A model generated the notes under the pieces. It saw only the letters and a list, made by a program, of their open reading frames with translations. It made no database searches and had not been told where the DNA came from. 54,056 nt of DNA from Acidobacteriota bacterium (GTDB lineage Bacteria > Acidobacteriota > Terriglobia > Terriglobales > Acidobacteriaceae). This document shows positions 8,622-17,387 of the stretch, in pieces. Made by a program: the position numbers and the translations under genes. The stretch lies in assembly GCA_021836865.1 (NCBI GenBank), contig JAKBHH010000015.1:1-54056 (forward strand), read 5' to 3'. The first letter of the stretch is position 1; every line of letters begins with the position of its first letter.

Positions 8622-10265
8622 GTGAAGATCGCGCTCGCACAAATCAATCCAACCGTCGGGGATTTCGCGGGAAACATCGAGACAATGGTCCGAGTCTCTC
8701 ATCGGGCTGCGGCGCAAGGCGCTCGCCTCACAGTCTTTTCGGAACTCGCCGTTTGCGGCTATCCCCCGGCAGATTTTCTTGAGAAGCCCAGCTTCCTCGC
8801 GCGCTGCAAATCCGCTGTGGTTGAGTTGGCCGCAGCCACGCAGAATCTGTCGACTGCCGTTCTGGCCGGAGTTGCCTTGCCCGCTCCCGCGGACTCCGGC
8901 AAGCCCGCCGTGAACGCCGCAATCCTTGTCGACAAGGGCCGGATTCTTATCGAACAGCACAAGCGCCTTTTGCCGTTCTACGATGTCTTTGACGAACAGC
9001 GCTACTTTGCCGGCGCCCGGCGTCAGCAGGTGGTCGAACTCGACGGTGTGCGACTGGCCATTTCCATTTGCGAAGATGCATGGAACGATAAGGACTTCTG
9101 GCCGCGCCGCCTTTATTCCATCGACCCGATGGAGGAATTGATGCGCCAGAATCCAGCCTTGCATATCAATCTGTCGTCTTCGCCGTTTTGGCACGGGAAG
9201 CGACAGCTCCGCCGCGAGATGCTCGCCGCCATTGCGCGCCGCGACGGCATCCCAGTGTTGATGTGTAACCAGGTGGGCGGCAACGACAGCCTCATTTTTG
9301 ACGGCTCATCGCTCGCCATCAGCGCTCATGGGGACCTCATCGCACAGGCTGCTTCATTTGCTGAAGACCTCATCGTAGTGGATCCTTTTAGCGCTCCACC
9401 CGTGCGGGAACAGTGTGACGACGATACCGAGGCCGCGTATCGAGCGCTCGTCCTCGGCACACGCGATTATGTTCGTAAATGCGGATTTCGCAAGGTGCTC
9501 GTGGCGCTCAGCGGCGGCATTGACTCTGCGCTGGTCGCCGCCATCGCGGCAGAAGCGCTGGGCCCGGAGAACGTGATCGGCATTGGCATGCCCAGTCCCT
9601 ACTCCTCTACCGGGTCCATCGACGATAGCCGGCAGTTGGCTGCCAACCTCGGCATCCGTTTTGAAGTCATCGTCATCAGCACCCTCTTCCACGCATACAC
9701 GGGCGCCCTCGAGCCGCTCTTCGCCGGACTCAAGCCGGATACGACGGAAGAGAACATCCAGTCCCGCATACGGGCCAACCTGCTCATGGCAGTTTCCAAC
9801 AAGTTTTCCGCGCTCGTCCTCACCACGGGCAACAAATCGGAAATGGCCGTCGGCTACTGCACCCTCTATGGAGATATGGCAGGAGCGCTGGCCGTGATTG
9901 GGGACCTCGTCAAGACCCGCGTCTACGCCGTCTGCCGCTGGCTCAACCGCGAGCGCGAGGTGATCCCCCACGCCATTCTCGAGAAACCCCCTTCGGCAGA
10001 GTTACGCCCCAATCAGAAGGACACCGACTCATTGCCGCCCTATGACGTTCTCGATCCGATTCTGGAGGCGTATGTGGAACGCTACGAGACGCCCGAACAG
10101 ATCGCCGAGGCCTTCGGGTTCTCTCTGGAACTGATCCAGCAGGTCGTTCATCTGGTGGAACGTGCTGAGTACAAACGGCAGCAGGCCGCGCCGGTCCTCA
10201 AGGTCACTTCCAAGTCGTTCGGGATGGGGCGTCGATTTCCCATTGCCGTCAAGGTTCAGGTATAA
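8622..10265 (+). CDS. nadE: Glutamine-dependent NAD(+) synthetase
   Basis: A 547-residue two-domain enzyme that makes NAD from nicotinic acid adenine dinucleotide, using ammonia released from glutamine. The N-terminal nitrilase-type amidase domain has the Glu-Lys-Cys triad at E41, K114 and C150 (SICEDAW). The C-terminal synthetase has the ATP-pyrophosphatase P-loop SGGIDS (297-302), then TGNKSEMAVGYCTLYGD and the late KDTDSLPPYD loop. The start is GTG at 8622; residue 1 begins directly in the amidase fold (KIALAQINPTVGD), which supports it. Length and motif order are normal for bacterial NadE of the glutamine type. It stands alone, 70 bases after the transferase gene. Confidence 0.96.
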   Translation: MKIALAQINPTVGDFAGNIETMVRVSHRAAAQGARLTVFSELAVCGYPPADFLEKPSFLARCKSAVVELAAATQNLSTAVLAGVALPAPADSGKPAVNAAILVDKGRILIEQHKRLLPFYDVFDEQRYFAGARRQQVVELDGVRLAISICEDAWNDKDFWPRRLYSIDPMEELMRQNPALHINLSSSPFWHGKRQLRREMLAAIARRDGIPVLMCNQVGGNDSLIFDGSSLAISAHGDLIAQAASFAEDLIVVDPFSAPPVREQCDDDTEAAYRALVLGTRDYVRKCGFRKVLVALSGGIDSALVAAIAAEALGPENVIGIGMPSPYSSTGSIDDSRQLAANLGIRFEVIVISTLFHAYTGALEPLFAGLKPDTTEENIQSRIRANLLMAVSNKFSALVLTTGNKSEMAVGYCTLYGDMAGALAVIGDLVKTRVYAVCRWLNREREVIPHAILEKPPSAELRPNQKDTDSLPPYDVLDPILEAYVERYETPEQIAEAFGFSLELIQQVVHLVERAEYKRQQAAPVLKVTSKSFGMGRRFPIAVKVQV

Positions 10266-10295
10266 GCTAAAAGGGCAGAGTATCTTTTCGCCTCT

Positions 10296-10302
10296 GGAGG
10301 AG
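10296..10302 (+). promoter_or_regulatory. Strong ribosome binding site that fixes a TTG start
   Basis: A GGAGGAG seven bases before the TTG at 10310. It supports initiation at this TTG for the DsbA-like gene, giving a normal signal peptide. Confidence 0.7.
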
Positions 10303-10309
10303 ATTCAGC

Positions 10310-11308
10310 TTGATTCGTTCGTTTACTCGTCTTGCCGGCGCAGCCGCGCTGGTCATATTTTCAATTCCCATGTTCCAGGCCGCAGGTCAGGAAAACGTGC
10401 CCGCAGCACCCCCGCAGGCTCCTGCAGCTTCCGCGCCCACGCTCGGCGCCGGCCCGGTCTTTCCCAAGCCTGACCCAAACAACTTTACCGCCCAGGCCCC
10501 CACGCCCGAGATCGTCAATGCGTTTCTCCAGGCCAGCTGGGGATACGATCCGAATCGCGTATGGCAGGTCCAGGCGATTCTCAAGACTCAGGTGGAAGGT
10601 ATCAGCAAGGTCGTCGTCCTCATCGGCGCAAAAAACGGCAATCAGAAGCTCTCTGCCATTCAGTTCTTTGCCCTGCCTGACGGCAAGCACATCATCGCGG
10701 GCGATGAGATTATCCCCTTCGGCGACCACCCTTACGCGGAGAACCGGACCGCCCTTCAGCAGGGCGCCGATGGGCCTTACCGCGGCGCGGCATCCAAGGA
10801 TCTCGAAATTGTTGAGTTCGCTGATTTGCAGTGTCCGCATTGCAAGGATGCGCAAGCTGACATGGACAAGCTCGCGGTGGATTTCCCGAAAGCGCGCATC
10901 GTTTTTCAGAATTATCCTTTGGCGCGCGTCCACCCTGCGGCAGTCCTCGCCGCCGAGTACGGTGTCTGCGTGACCAAGATGGGCGGCAGCACGGCATTCT
11001 TCCAGTTTGCCTCTGCTGTCTTCGATGGACAGGCCGGCATGGCGACCAGCGATGGCGCAACGCTGACCCTCAACAGCGCGGTCACGAAGGCGGGGCTTGA
11101 TCCGGCCAAGGTCGCAGCCTGCGCCTCTACGCCTGCCACCGCGGCGGAAGTGGAGTCCTCCGTCAAGCTGGCACTGTCTCTGAATGTGAATCAGACTCCC
11201 ACGTTGTTCATCAATGGCAGGGTCATTCCGATGAGCGGACTGCCTTACGACACGCTTAAGCAGATTGTCGCCTATCAGGCAAAGCAGGATGGCGTGGCAG
11301 CCCAGTAA
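10310..11308 (+). CDS. Secreted DsbA-like thioredoxin-fold protein
   Basis: A 332-residue exported protein with a signal peptide (about residues 1-25), an Ala/Pro-rich linker, an extra N-terminal domain of about 90 residues, and a C-terminal DsbA-type thioredoxin fold. The redox motif is CPHC (C175-C178), and the cis-proline loop reads TPTLFINGR. Such proteins make or rearrange disulfides outside the cytoplasm. The start is TTG at 10310 with a strong GGAGGAG upstream. The layout resembles the DsbA-family group (thioredoxin_4) common in Acidobacteriota and Myxococcota rather than E. coli DsbA. It is convergent with the secretin gene. Confidence 0.85.
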   Translation: MIRSFTRLAGAAALVIFSIPMFQAAGQENVPAAPPQAPAASAPTLGAGPVFPKPDPNNFTAQAPTPEIVNAFLQASWGYDPNRVWQVQAILKTQVEGISKVVVLIGAKNGNQKLSAIQFFALPDGKHIIAGDEIIPFGDHPYAENRTALQQGADGPYRGAASKDLEIVEFADLQCPHCKDAQADMDKLAVDFPKARIVFQNYPLARVHPAAVLAAEYGVCVTKMGGSTAFFQFASAVFDGQAGMATSDGATLTLNSAVTKAGLDPAKVAACASTPATAAEVESSVKLALSLNVNQTPTLFINGRVIPMSGLPYDTLKQIVAYQAKQDGVAAQ

Positions 11309-11428
11309 GGGCCGCCCAAGAGCCAGGTACCCCTCGGGTCCACGCGTCGTCCGTTTATCGGCGGCGCCCCTCCGGATCCGAGGGATCTCTGCATTCAGAA
11401 GGTAGATCGCACGGCTGCTCGCGCATCG

Positions 11429-13375
11429 CTATGGCGTCCGCGACCCTCGTTCCATGCGCTGCATGAGCGTGTGACCACTGCTCCGCCCTCCGCGGATTAC
11501 GTGCGGCGTAATGATAATAAGCAGGGAAGCATAGTCCTGCTGCATATCCTTACCCGTCAGGTTTGACATTCCCGGAATCTCGCTCAGGCCTGGAATGCCG
11601 CTCAGGGCGACGGTCTCCTGCTGGTTCAGCTCGCTTATCACCACCACGCCCGAGCCCTCGCGCAGCGTCACCACGCCCGTGTAATTGCGGTTATTCAAAA
11701 CCGGAAGGCCATTCAGCATCGGGCCCGCCAGAGCTGTAATTTTCAAATTCACCGAGAGGGCGACATCTCCGTTGCGCATCACCCGTGGTGTCGCCTTCAT
11801 CGTCAAGCCCAGATCCTGATAATCCACCTGTGGAATCGACTGCTGCGCGCTGTTCAGGGACGAGATCAGAGAAGAAAGCCCGCTCGAACTTCCCGCGCTG
11901 TTCAACCCCGGAATATTCACATTATTCAGCGACAGCCCGGAGTAGGACGACGTCATGATGGGATAGCGCAGGCCATCCAGAAGGGTTCCTTCCTGTCCAT
12001 CGCCCAGCCTGAGTTGCACCTGATCCAGTTCCCGGGAGGCGCTCGAATTCAGGCTGAGGTTCACGGACGCAGGATTCGGAGATAGTCCTGAAAGCGTCAG
12101 TCCCCCGCCAAACAGTGCGATGCCGTTGGAGAACAGGGAACTCGATACCTGGCCGGAAGCAAGCAGAATTCCGAGGATCGCCAGCGTGTCACCCGGCGCT
12201 GCAAGCCCCGAGGAGATAATCTGTTGCACCAGCGCCTGATTGGAATTCAGAATCGCCTGCTCTTCAGCGTATACATTGAACGCGGTAAACTGCTGCGGCA
12301 GCATGGCTCCCGTGTTGCGGTCCATGGTGTGCGCCAGTTCCACCAGACGCACATCCAGCAACACCTGGGAACGGCCATCCTGCAGCTCCCGGAGTGTTTC
12401 ATTCAAGGCGGCCAGCGTGCGGGTAGGCGCACGCACAGTCATGGTTCCCGCATTCTGCTCGAGCAATGCCTGTCGTACCTGAAAGACGTTCTTCGCCAGG
12501 TTGCTGACCTCAGTCATCTCATCGGTAGACATGCCCTGCAGCGAAATCGTCTCCATCTCCTGCCGCTCAAACTGCTCGCGGTTGGATGGTGTGTCCCTTG
12601 CGACCAATACACGCCGGGCATCCAGCGGCACCCAGAACGTGTCTGTGGACAGGCTCAACGCCCGCGCTGCCTCCTCGAAACCCGCATCGTCCACGTCGAA
12701 TCGTGCCGGAGCCGCCGGAATGCTCGAATCGATGTTCGCCTGGATACCAAACGCGGCAAAGACCTTCTCGATCAGCTCACGCCGATCCATTTTCAGGTGA
12801 AGGCTCTCTTTCCCCGTAGAAGGAGCGAGAAGGTCCGCCTGTGCCAGGTTGCCCGCAGCCTCTTCGTACGGTGGCTCCGTCTGGTCTGCCACCGCCGCGT
12901 CGGTCAAATCCTGCATGTGCTCAGCCAGTTGCGGATTGGTCGGGTCAAGCTCCAGCGCCTGCCGCAGCGCCGCGCGCTCCAGGTCCACATGATGCTGGAT
13001 GCGTGCGCGCGCAGCCTGCTGGATCAGTTGCGCCACCTCGTGGCTTCGCGCCATCAGCGCGGCCGGCCGGTAGTCCGGATTGCTCGGATCAAGCTGAGCG
13101 GCCTCCTCGAAGTCCAGCCTCGCCTGCTCAAACTCCTGCTTCGCAAATAGCTTTGTTGCCTCAAGGTAGAGTCGCTCCGCGCGCCTGCGATCCTTTCGGC
13201 TCACGATCTCTGGTGGCGCCTGATTCTGACTCTTCGCGGAAACGGGCGCAGTCGCAGGTGCGGGGTTCAGTCCGCTGGACTGGCCGGCCGCTTGCAGTGC
13301 GCAGATAGAACTGGCGGCAAGCGTCAACAACGCCAGGGCTACGCGGCGTGCGCATGGGCGCTTTCCGCCGCTCAC
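11429..13375 (-). CDS. TPR-containing secretin-like protein (type II/III secretion or type IV pilus family)
   Basis: A 648-residue exported protein. An N-terminal signal segment precedes a low-complexity stretch and TPR-like helices (about 65-150), then a short N-domain (LHLKMDRRELIEKVF) and a C-terminal secretin domain with GLTMKATPRV, SGVVVISELN and LLIIITPHVIR. Secretins form outer-membrane rings. The start is a GTG overlapping the stop of the HAD gene (GTGA). A pilus or T2SS partner is not in the window. TPR-plus-secretin fusions are seen in Acidobacteriota. Whether this one forms a pore for pili, for secretion or for something else is unknown. Confidence 0.83.
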   Translation of the reverse strand: MSGGKRPCARRVALALLTLAASSICALQAAGQSSGLNPAPATAPVSAKSQNQAPPEIVSRKDRRRAERLYLEATKLFAKQEFEQARLDFEEAAQLDPSNPDYRPAALMARSHEVAQLIQQAARARIQHHVDLERAALRQALELDPTNPQLAEHMQDLTDAAVADQTEPPYEEAAGNLAQADLLAPSTGKESLHLKMDRRELIEKVFAAFGIQANIDSSIPAAPARFDVDDAGFEEAARALSLSTDTFWVPLDARRVLVARDTPSNREQFERQEMETISLQGMSTDEMTEVSNLAKNVFQVRQALLEQNAGTMTVRAPTRTLAALNETLRELQDGRSQVLLDVRLVELAHTMDRNTGAMLPQQFTAFNVYAEEQAILNSNQALVQQIISSGLAAPGDTLAILGILLASGQVSSSLFSNGIALFGGGLTLSGLSPNPASVNLSLNSSASRELDQVQLRLGDGQEGTLLDGLRYPIMTSSYSGLSLNNVNIPGLNSAGSSSGLSSLISSLNSAQQSIPQVDYQDLGLTMKATPRVMRNGDVALSVNLKITALAGPMLNGLPVLNNRNYTGVVTLREGSGVVVISELNQQETVALSGIPGLSEIPGMSNLTGKDMQQDYASLLIIITPHVIRGGRSSGHTLMQRMERGSRTP

Positions 13376-14109
13376 AGCTTTGCCTCGACTGTTGCCAACA
13401 AATCGGCCAGGGTTGTTGCGCAGACGGTCGGTCCATGCTGCAGCAGGTCGTCGTAGCTGTAGTGCCCGGTTGCCACGGCGATGACCGGCAAGCCATTGGC
13501 CTGCGCTGCCTCAATGTCGCGGGGCGTATCTCCCACCACGCATACGCTCGCGGCTTCGCCGGCCAGGGCGCGCGCCTTGCGTGCCGCCTGGCGGATCAGT
13601 TCCGCGCGGACAGGGTAGTGATCGCTGAAACCGCCGAACCGGAACCACTCGCGCAATCCAGCCTTCTCAATCTTGATCCAGCCAATCGTCTCCAGGTTTC
13701 CTGTTGCTACGCCAAGCACCGCTCCGCCATGCACAAGATGACGAAGAGTCTCTCGGACCCCCGGCATCAAAAGCGGCTGCAACTCGTCGCGTCGTGCCGC
13801 TACGTGGTTGCTCATGGCATCAAGAATTGCGCTTACCTGCGGCTCCAGCACCTGTGCCGGAATTCCAGCCTTGGCGCATGCTTCGCGCAGGATCGCGGTA
13901 TCTGTGCTGCCATGCACGGTCACGCCGTCCAGCGTCACGCACACTCCTGTGACGTGCTGCACTCCTGCGGCGATCGAGTCAAAATGTACCCGGTCGCGGC
14001 TCCGCAGGAGCGTGCCGTCAATGTCGAATAGATACGCATCCTGGCCGTCCCAGCGAAATTCCGGTGCCAGAGAAACGCGCGGTTCATGAACTTTCAGATT
14101 TGTCTGCAT
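13372..14109 (-). CDS. HAD-superfamily phosphatase, phosphoglycolate phosphatase-like
   Basis: A 245-residue HAD hydrolase. Motif I is DIDGTL (nucleophile Asp29, acid/base Asp31), motif II is ATGN, motif III Lys lies near IRQAARKA, and motif IV is GDTPRDIEAA. A helical cap sits between motifs I and II, as in phosphoglycolate phosphatase (Gph) and beta-phosphoglucomutase. Substrate cannot be assigned. It lies 15 bases after the Fis-type gene and overlaps the secretin gene by 4 bases, so it is part of the minus-strand run that begins with purC. Confidence 0.87.
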   Translation of the reverse strand: MQTNLKVHEPRVSLAPEFRWDGQDAYLFDIDGTLLRSRDRVHFDSIAAGVQHVTGVCVTLDGVTVHGSTDTAILREACAKAGIPAQVLEPQVSAILDAMSNHVAARRDELQPLLMPGVRETLRHLVHGGAVLGVATGNLETIGWIKIEKAGLREWFRFGGFSDHYPVRAELIRQAARKARALAGEAASVCVVGDTPRDIEAAQANGLPVIAVATGHYSYDDLLQHGPTVCATTLADLLATVEAKL

Positions 14110-14124
14110 GACGGTGCGGAGCTG

Positions 14125-14412
14125 TCAGCCCTGGCGGTAGCCCTGGCGCACCACTCCAAACACAGGACGTTCGCTGCGTGGCGGACGCTTGACAATTGCG
14201 CGCACCTCGGCGAGGCTCAGGCCCAATTCAGCCATTGTGCGGCTCAGCGTATTGCGGTGAATTCCCAGCTCCTCCGCGGCCTTGCACTGGTTCCCACGGT
14301 TCGCCACAAGCACCTCGCGCAAATACTGCTTCTTGAATTCGCGCACGGCATCCTCATAGCGAAGGCCGCTCGAATGCATCTGGGTAACCAGGATGTCCAG
14401 TTCTCGTCTCAC
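14125..14412 (-). CDS. Fis-type helix-turn-helix DNA-binding protein
   Basis: A 95-residue protein whose C-terminal half is a Fis-type HTH: KKQYLREVLVANRG then CKAAEELGIHRNTLSRTMAELG. This is the same domain that ends NtrC-type activators, but here it stands alone, as in the nucleoid protein Fis (98 residues). The start is taken as the GTG at 14412, with a GAGG about 8 bases upstream. Known Fis-like proteins bend DNA or regulate transcription. Its place inside the purC run suggests co-expression, not necessarily local control. Confidence 0.82.
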   Translation of the reverse strand: MRRELDILVTQMHSSGLRYEDAVREFKKQYLREVLVANRGNQCKAAEELGIHRNTLSRTMAELGLSLAEVRAIVKRPPRSERPVFGVVRQGYRQG

Positions 14413-14468
14413 GTCTCAACCTCGTTCTAATAGCTTGCCACATCTGAACGCTCTCATGCCCGCGAATT

Positions 14469-15014
14469 TCACTGTGCAGGATTGCCCTGGTGAAGCCAAT
14501 CCGGCGATGCCGCCTCAAGCGTCTTTAGTTCAGCCTGCACTTTGGCCGCCAAGCCGTCCGGGCTGACATGAGTGCTCAGATGGCAGGCATTAAAAAAATA
14601 CCGTGGCAGCCTGGACTCGGTCAGCCACTGCGTCTTGGGGTAAAAGGCAACCGTCACCAGGATGCAACCCGCCACCAGCACGGCGCCCTCCAGCAATCCG
14701 AAGAATCCTCCGGCAATCCGGTCCAGGCAGCCCAGCCCCATCTTGTGCAGGATCCTGGAAAGAAAACCACCCAGTAATGCCGCCAGTGCCATCACCAAAA
14801 TGGCAATCGCCACAAAGCCGATCGCGTTCGACAATTGCGCATCATGAAGAGCGCGCGTGAGCAGCTCGCCAAGATTCTGGTAATTCCACGCTGCCAGCAC
14901 GATCCCTGCAAGCAGTCCACCGGCTGTGAAGACGGCGCGCACAAAACCCTGCAGCATACCACCCAGCACGGCTGCAGCCAGCAAAACCACTATGATCCAA
15001 TCGACTGCGGTCAA
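14469..15014 (-). CDS. cvpA: CvpA family membrane protein
   Basis: A 181-residue inner-membrane protein with four hydrophobic segments (about 5-25, 30-45, 65-90, 105-125) and a soluble C-terminus, matching CvpA (colicin V production protein), a widespread protein of poorly defined role in envelope homeostasis. The start is a TTG at 15014 with GGAGG ten bases upstream. It follows purC by 18 bases on the same strand. In enterobacteria cvpA also sits in a purine operon (next to purF), so the link is familiar, though the partner gene differs. Confidence 0.85.
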   Translation of the reverse strand: MTAVDWIIVVLLAAAVLGGMLQGFVRAVFTAGGLLAGIVLAAWNYQNLGELLTRALHDAQLSNAIGFVAIAILVMALAALLGGFLSRILHKMGLGCLDRIAGGFFGLLEGAVLVAGCILVTVAFYPKTQWLTESRLPRYFFNACHLSTHVSPDGLAAKVQAELKTLEAASPDWLHQGNPAQ

Positions 15015-15032
15015 AATGCTTCGACCTCCGCC

Positions 15033-15926
15033 CTAAAGATCCAGGTCGTGTCCCGTCAATCTTCGATACGCCTCAAGATACTTGGCCTGGGTGCGGCGTA
15101 CCACATCGCTCGGCAAACCCGGCGCCGGCGCCTGCTTGTTCCAGTGGATACTCTCAAGATAGTCGCGCACATACTGCTTGTCGAATGAGGGTTGGGCACC
15201 GCCTGGGGCCCACGACGCAGCATCCCAGAAACGCGAAGAGTCCGGGGTCAGCACCTCGTCGGCCAATACAATGCCGGACTCCGTCGTGCCAAACTCAAAT
15301 TTGGTGTCGGCAAGGATCAGACCGTGTTTCTCGGCATGTTGTGCCGCACGGCGGTAAATGGCCAAAGTCAGTCGCCGCAGCTCGGCTGCCGTGTCCGCGC
15401 TGAGTAGCTTCTCGACCTGCTCGTAGGAGATATTCTCGTCATGCGCTCCATCCTGGCTCTTTGTCGAAGGGGTAAATATCGGCTCGGGCAACTGCGATCC
15501 ATCGAACAAACCGTGTGGCAGAGAAATACCGCAGACCGTTCCGGAAGCCTGATATTCCTTCCAGCCTGACCCGGCAAGGTACCCGCGCGCCACGCATTCG
15601 ACGGGAAACATCTTTGCCCGCTTGACCAGCATGGATCGCCCTTCCAACTGATCGGCATAAGGGTGCAGGGATGCGGGAAACTCCTCGACGCTGGTGGTAA
15701 TGAGATGATTCGGGACGATCTCGGAGACCAGATTGAACCAGAAGAGCGAAATCTGGGTCAGGATCTTTCCTTTTCCGGGAATACCCGTTGCCAGCACATG
15801 GTCAAAGGCGGAAAGACGGTCCGTGGCAACCAGAAGCAGGGCATCGCCGACCGCGTACAAGTCGCGAACTTTGCCTCGTCCAACCAGCGGAGTGGCGCCA
15901 AGATTTGTGGTGAGAAGCGTTTGCAT
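15033..15926 (-). CDS. purC: Phosphoribosylaminoimidazole-succinocarboxamide synthase
   Basis: A 297-residue SAICAR synthetase that joins aspartate to CAIR in purine synthesis, using ATP. Seen: GKVRDLYAVGD near the N-terminus, ATDRLSAFDHVL, the VECVARGYLAGSGWKEY substrate loop, the ISYEQVEKLL segment, ADTKFEFG and DEVLTPDSSRFWD. Length suits the longer, eukaryote-like/Terriglobia form rather than the 237-residue E. coli form. The ATG at 15926 is the natural start. It is the first gene of the purC-cvpA-fis-HAD-secretin run; a 600-base gene-free stretch lies upstream. Confidence 0.96.
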   Translation of the reverse strand: MQTLLTTNLGATPLVGRGKVRDLYAVGDALLLVATDRLSAFDHVLATGIPGKGKILTQISLFWFNLVSEIVPNHLITTSVEEFPASLHPYADQLEGRSMLVKRAKMFPVECVARGYLAGSGWKEYQASGTVCGISLPHGLFDGSQLPEPIFTPSTKSQDGAHDENISYEQVEKLLSADTAAELRRLTLAIYRRAAQHAEKHGLILADTKFEFGTTESGIVLADEVLTPDSSRFWDAASWAPGGAQPSFDKQYVRDYLESIHWNKQAPAPGLPSDVVRRTQAKYLEAYRRLTGHDLDL

Positions 15927-16294
15927 GGCAGAAGTGATACTCCGGAATCGCGGAATAGGTTGCTATTACGGCACGGCTTCTGTCTTCTGCAGGGTCTTTG
16001 AGAGGGCCACTTGCAGTTCGTCAGTTTCACGCGTGCAGCTTTCGAGCCGAAGCTTCGATTTTCTGGTGATCGATCCAGTTTGTCAAACGCCGGATGCCAG
16101 CTCCAGATCCTGAAAGCCGCGGTCGGATGTCGATGGACAAACTTGTGTGATGGCCGTCACGGAAGCGACCTTACAAATGAGGGACACTCACCTTGTCAAC
16201 ATGGTTCGGGGGACGAGCAAGTAAAGCCCCCTTTGAGCCGGGCGACACGAAGCAGCAGTGGAAAGGGGAAGCCGCGGCTAGCTTCGTTTCATAA

Positions 16295-16355
16295 GGGATC
16301 GCCAGTAGCCGCACGCTACCGACCTCCAGCATCGGCTACTGGTCCCCGCTTTTTT
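16295..16355 (+). terminator. Rho-independent terminator (first of two)
   Basis: A perfect 10-bp stem (CCAGTAGCCG at 16302-16311 with CGGCTACTGG at 16333-16342) extended by GGGA/TCCC across a small bulge, then six T from 16350. The loop is 21 bases. Confidence 0.65.
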
Positions 16356-16373
16356 CTTGTGCCCAAACGCAGG

Positions 16374-16412
16374 CGCCTCCGAAGCGACGAGTTCCTTCGG
16401 AGGTGTTTTTTT
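16374..16412 (+). terminator. Rho-independent terminator (second of two)
   Basis: An 11-bp stem (16374-16384 with 16395-16405, one G-T pair) with a 10-base loop and seven T at 16406-16412. It is a textbook terminator about 115 bases before the CPBP start. Confidence 0.8.
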
Positions 16413-16526
16413 GTCTCGACTGCCTCGGGCCGGCAGGAACCGGCTTATCGGTTAAGCTGCCCCATCGCAGGCCCGTGCAGTTCCGGCTCAACGGAACAAA
16501 ACCGTCTGATAATCCGTTCTGCTTGC

Positions 16527-17348
16527 ATGAGAACCGAGCAACTGAGCCCGTTGCGTCGCCATGCCGTGGCCATCTTTTTTGGTCTCACATTCGCAGTCTC
16601 CTGGACCGCTGCCCTCCTGGTGAGCGCCCCGTCGCTCCTGCGCCATGAACCGCTGCCGCGCATGACCGCTCTCCTGATGTTTCCGGCGATGTTGCTGGGA
16701 CCCAGCCTCGCCAGCCTGTTTCTGAGGGGTCTCTTAGAGGGGAGACGCGGACTGCGGGAACTCCTGTGCAGTCTGCAACCCGCACGGATCGGGGTGCGCT
16801 GGCTGCCTGCGCTGCTGATTCCTCCTGTCATGATCCTTGTTGTTCTGCTGGCGCTCGATCGACTTGGTTCCCCCGCCTATGCCCCAAATCTCTTCCTGCC
16901 CGGATTCCTCTTCGGCGTTCCCGCGGGCCTGATTGAAGAGATCGGCTGGACCGGCATTGCCTTTCCTGGAATGGCGGCCCAGTGGCCGGAGTTGCAGGCA
17001 AGTTTGGGTCTTGGTCTGCTTTGGTCCTGCTGGCATCTGCCGGTAGTGAATTTCCTGGGCGCAGCAGCACCTCATGGCAACTGGTGGCTGGCCTTTTTTG
17101 CGGCCTTTGCTCTGGCGATGACCGCGATGCGCGTCCTGATCGGATGGCTTTATGTGAATACGCGGAGCCTGCTGCTGGCGCAGCTCATGCACGTCGTATC
17201 CACCGGCTCGCTGGTAGCCTTCAGTGCCAGTCGCGTGTCCGCTGCCCAGGAAGCGCTCTGGTATGCGGTGTATGGAGCGCTTCTCTGGGTAGCGGTCTTT
17301 GTCCTGGTCAGGCTCTTTGGCAGCAGCCTCCGGGGGGCATCTGCATAG
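16527..17348 (+). CDS. CPBP family intramembrane metalloprotease-like protein
   Basis: A 273-residue polytopic membrane protein with about eight hydrophobic segments. It carries the CPBP/Abi (CAAX-protease and bacteriocin-processing) motifs EEIGWTG (E137-E138), a WHLP motif (His170) and a later His in LLAQLMHVVS. The Arg usually found in EExxxR is Thr142, as in a common subgroup of the family. Known members process prenylated or peptide substrates in the membrane; others may not be proteases. The ATG at 16527 is chosen because upstream sequence in the same frame is non-protein-like and contains terminators. Confidence 0.82.
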   Translation: MRTEQLSPLRRHAVAIFFGLTFAVSWTAALLVSAPSLLRHEPLPRMTALLMFPAMLLGPSLASLFLRGLLEGRRGLRELLCSLQPARIGVRWLPALLIPPVMILVVLLALDRLGSPAYAPNLFLPGFLFGVPAGLIEEIGWTGIAFPGMAAQWPELQASLGLGLLWSCWHLPVVNFLGAAAPHGNWWLAFFAAFALAMTAMRVLIGWLYVNTRSLLLAQLMHVVSTGSLVAFSASRVSAAQEALWYAVYGALLWVAVFVLVRLFGSSLRGASA

Positions 17349-17387
17349 GCATGGTGCGGCCGGTCTGCCCCGATGCCTGCAAGACGG

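Larger units (their letters stand above)
16200..16415 (+). ncRNA. Candidate structured small RNA or leader RNA
   Basis: Consecutive helices can be drawn by eye: GGGGG (16208-16212) with CCCCC (16227-16231); CGAAGC-AGC (16248-16256) with GCT-a-GCTTCG (16277-16286); then the two terminator stems below. Because the terminators face right and purC runs left, they must end a transcript that starts inside this region. It is either a free small RNA or a regulated leader of the CPBP gene. The 5' end is uncertain. No named family was recognised; Acidobacteriota-specific motifs such as Acido-1 would be worth comparing. Confidence 0.4.
15927..16526. other. 600-base gene-free region between purC and the CPBP gene
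   Basis: Divergent genes flank it. The half nearest purC shows nothing recognisable and should hold the purC promoter. The half nearest the CPBP gene contains several stems and two terminators on the plus strand, listed separately. A frame is open through the region and into the CPBP gene, but its translation is unlike any protein. Confidence 0.6.

Noticed and set aside
16011..16526. N-terminal extension of the CPBP frame by 172 codons
   Set aside because: The stretch contains two terminators and no protein-like sequence; the ATG at 16527 fits the family.
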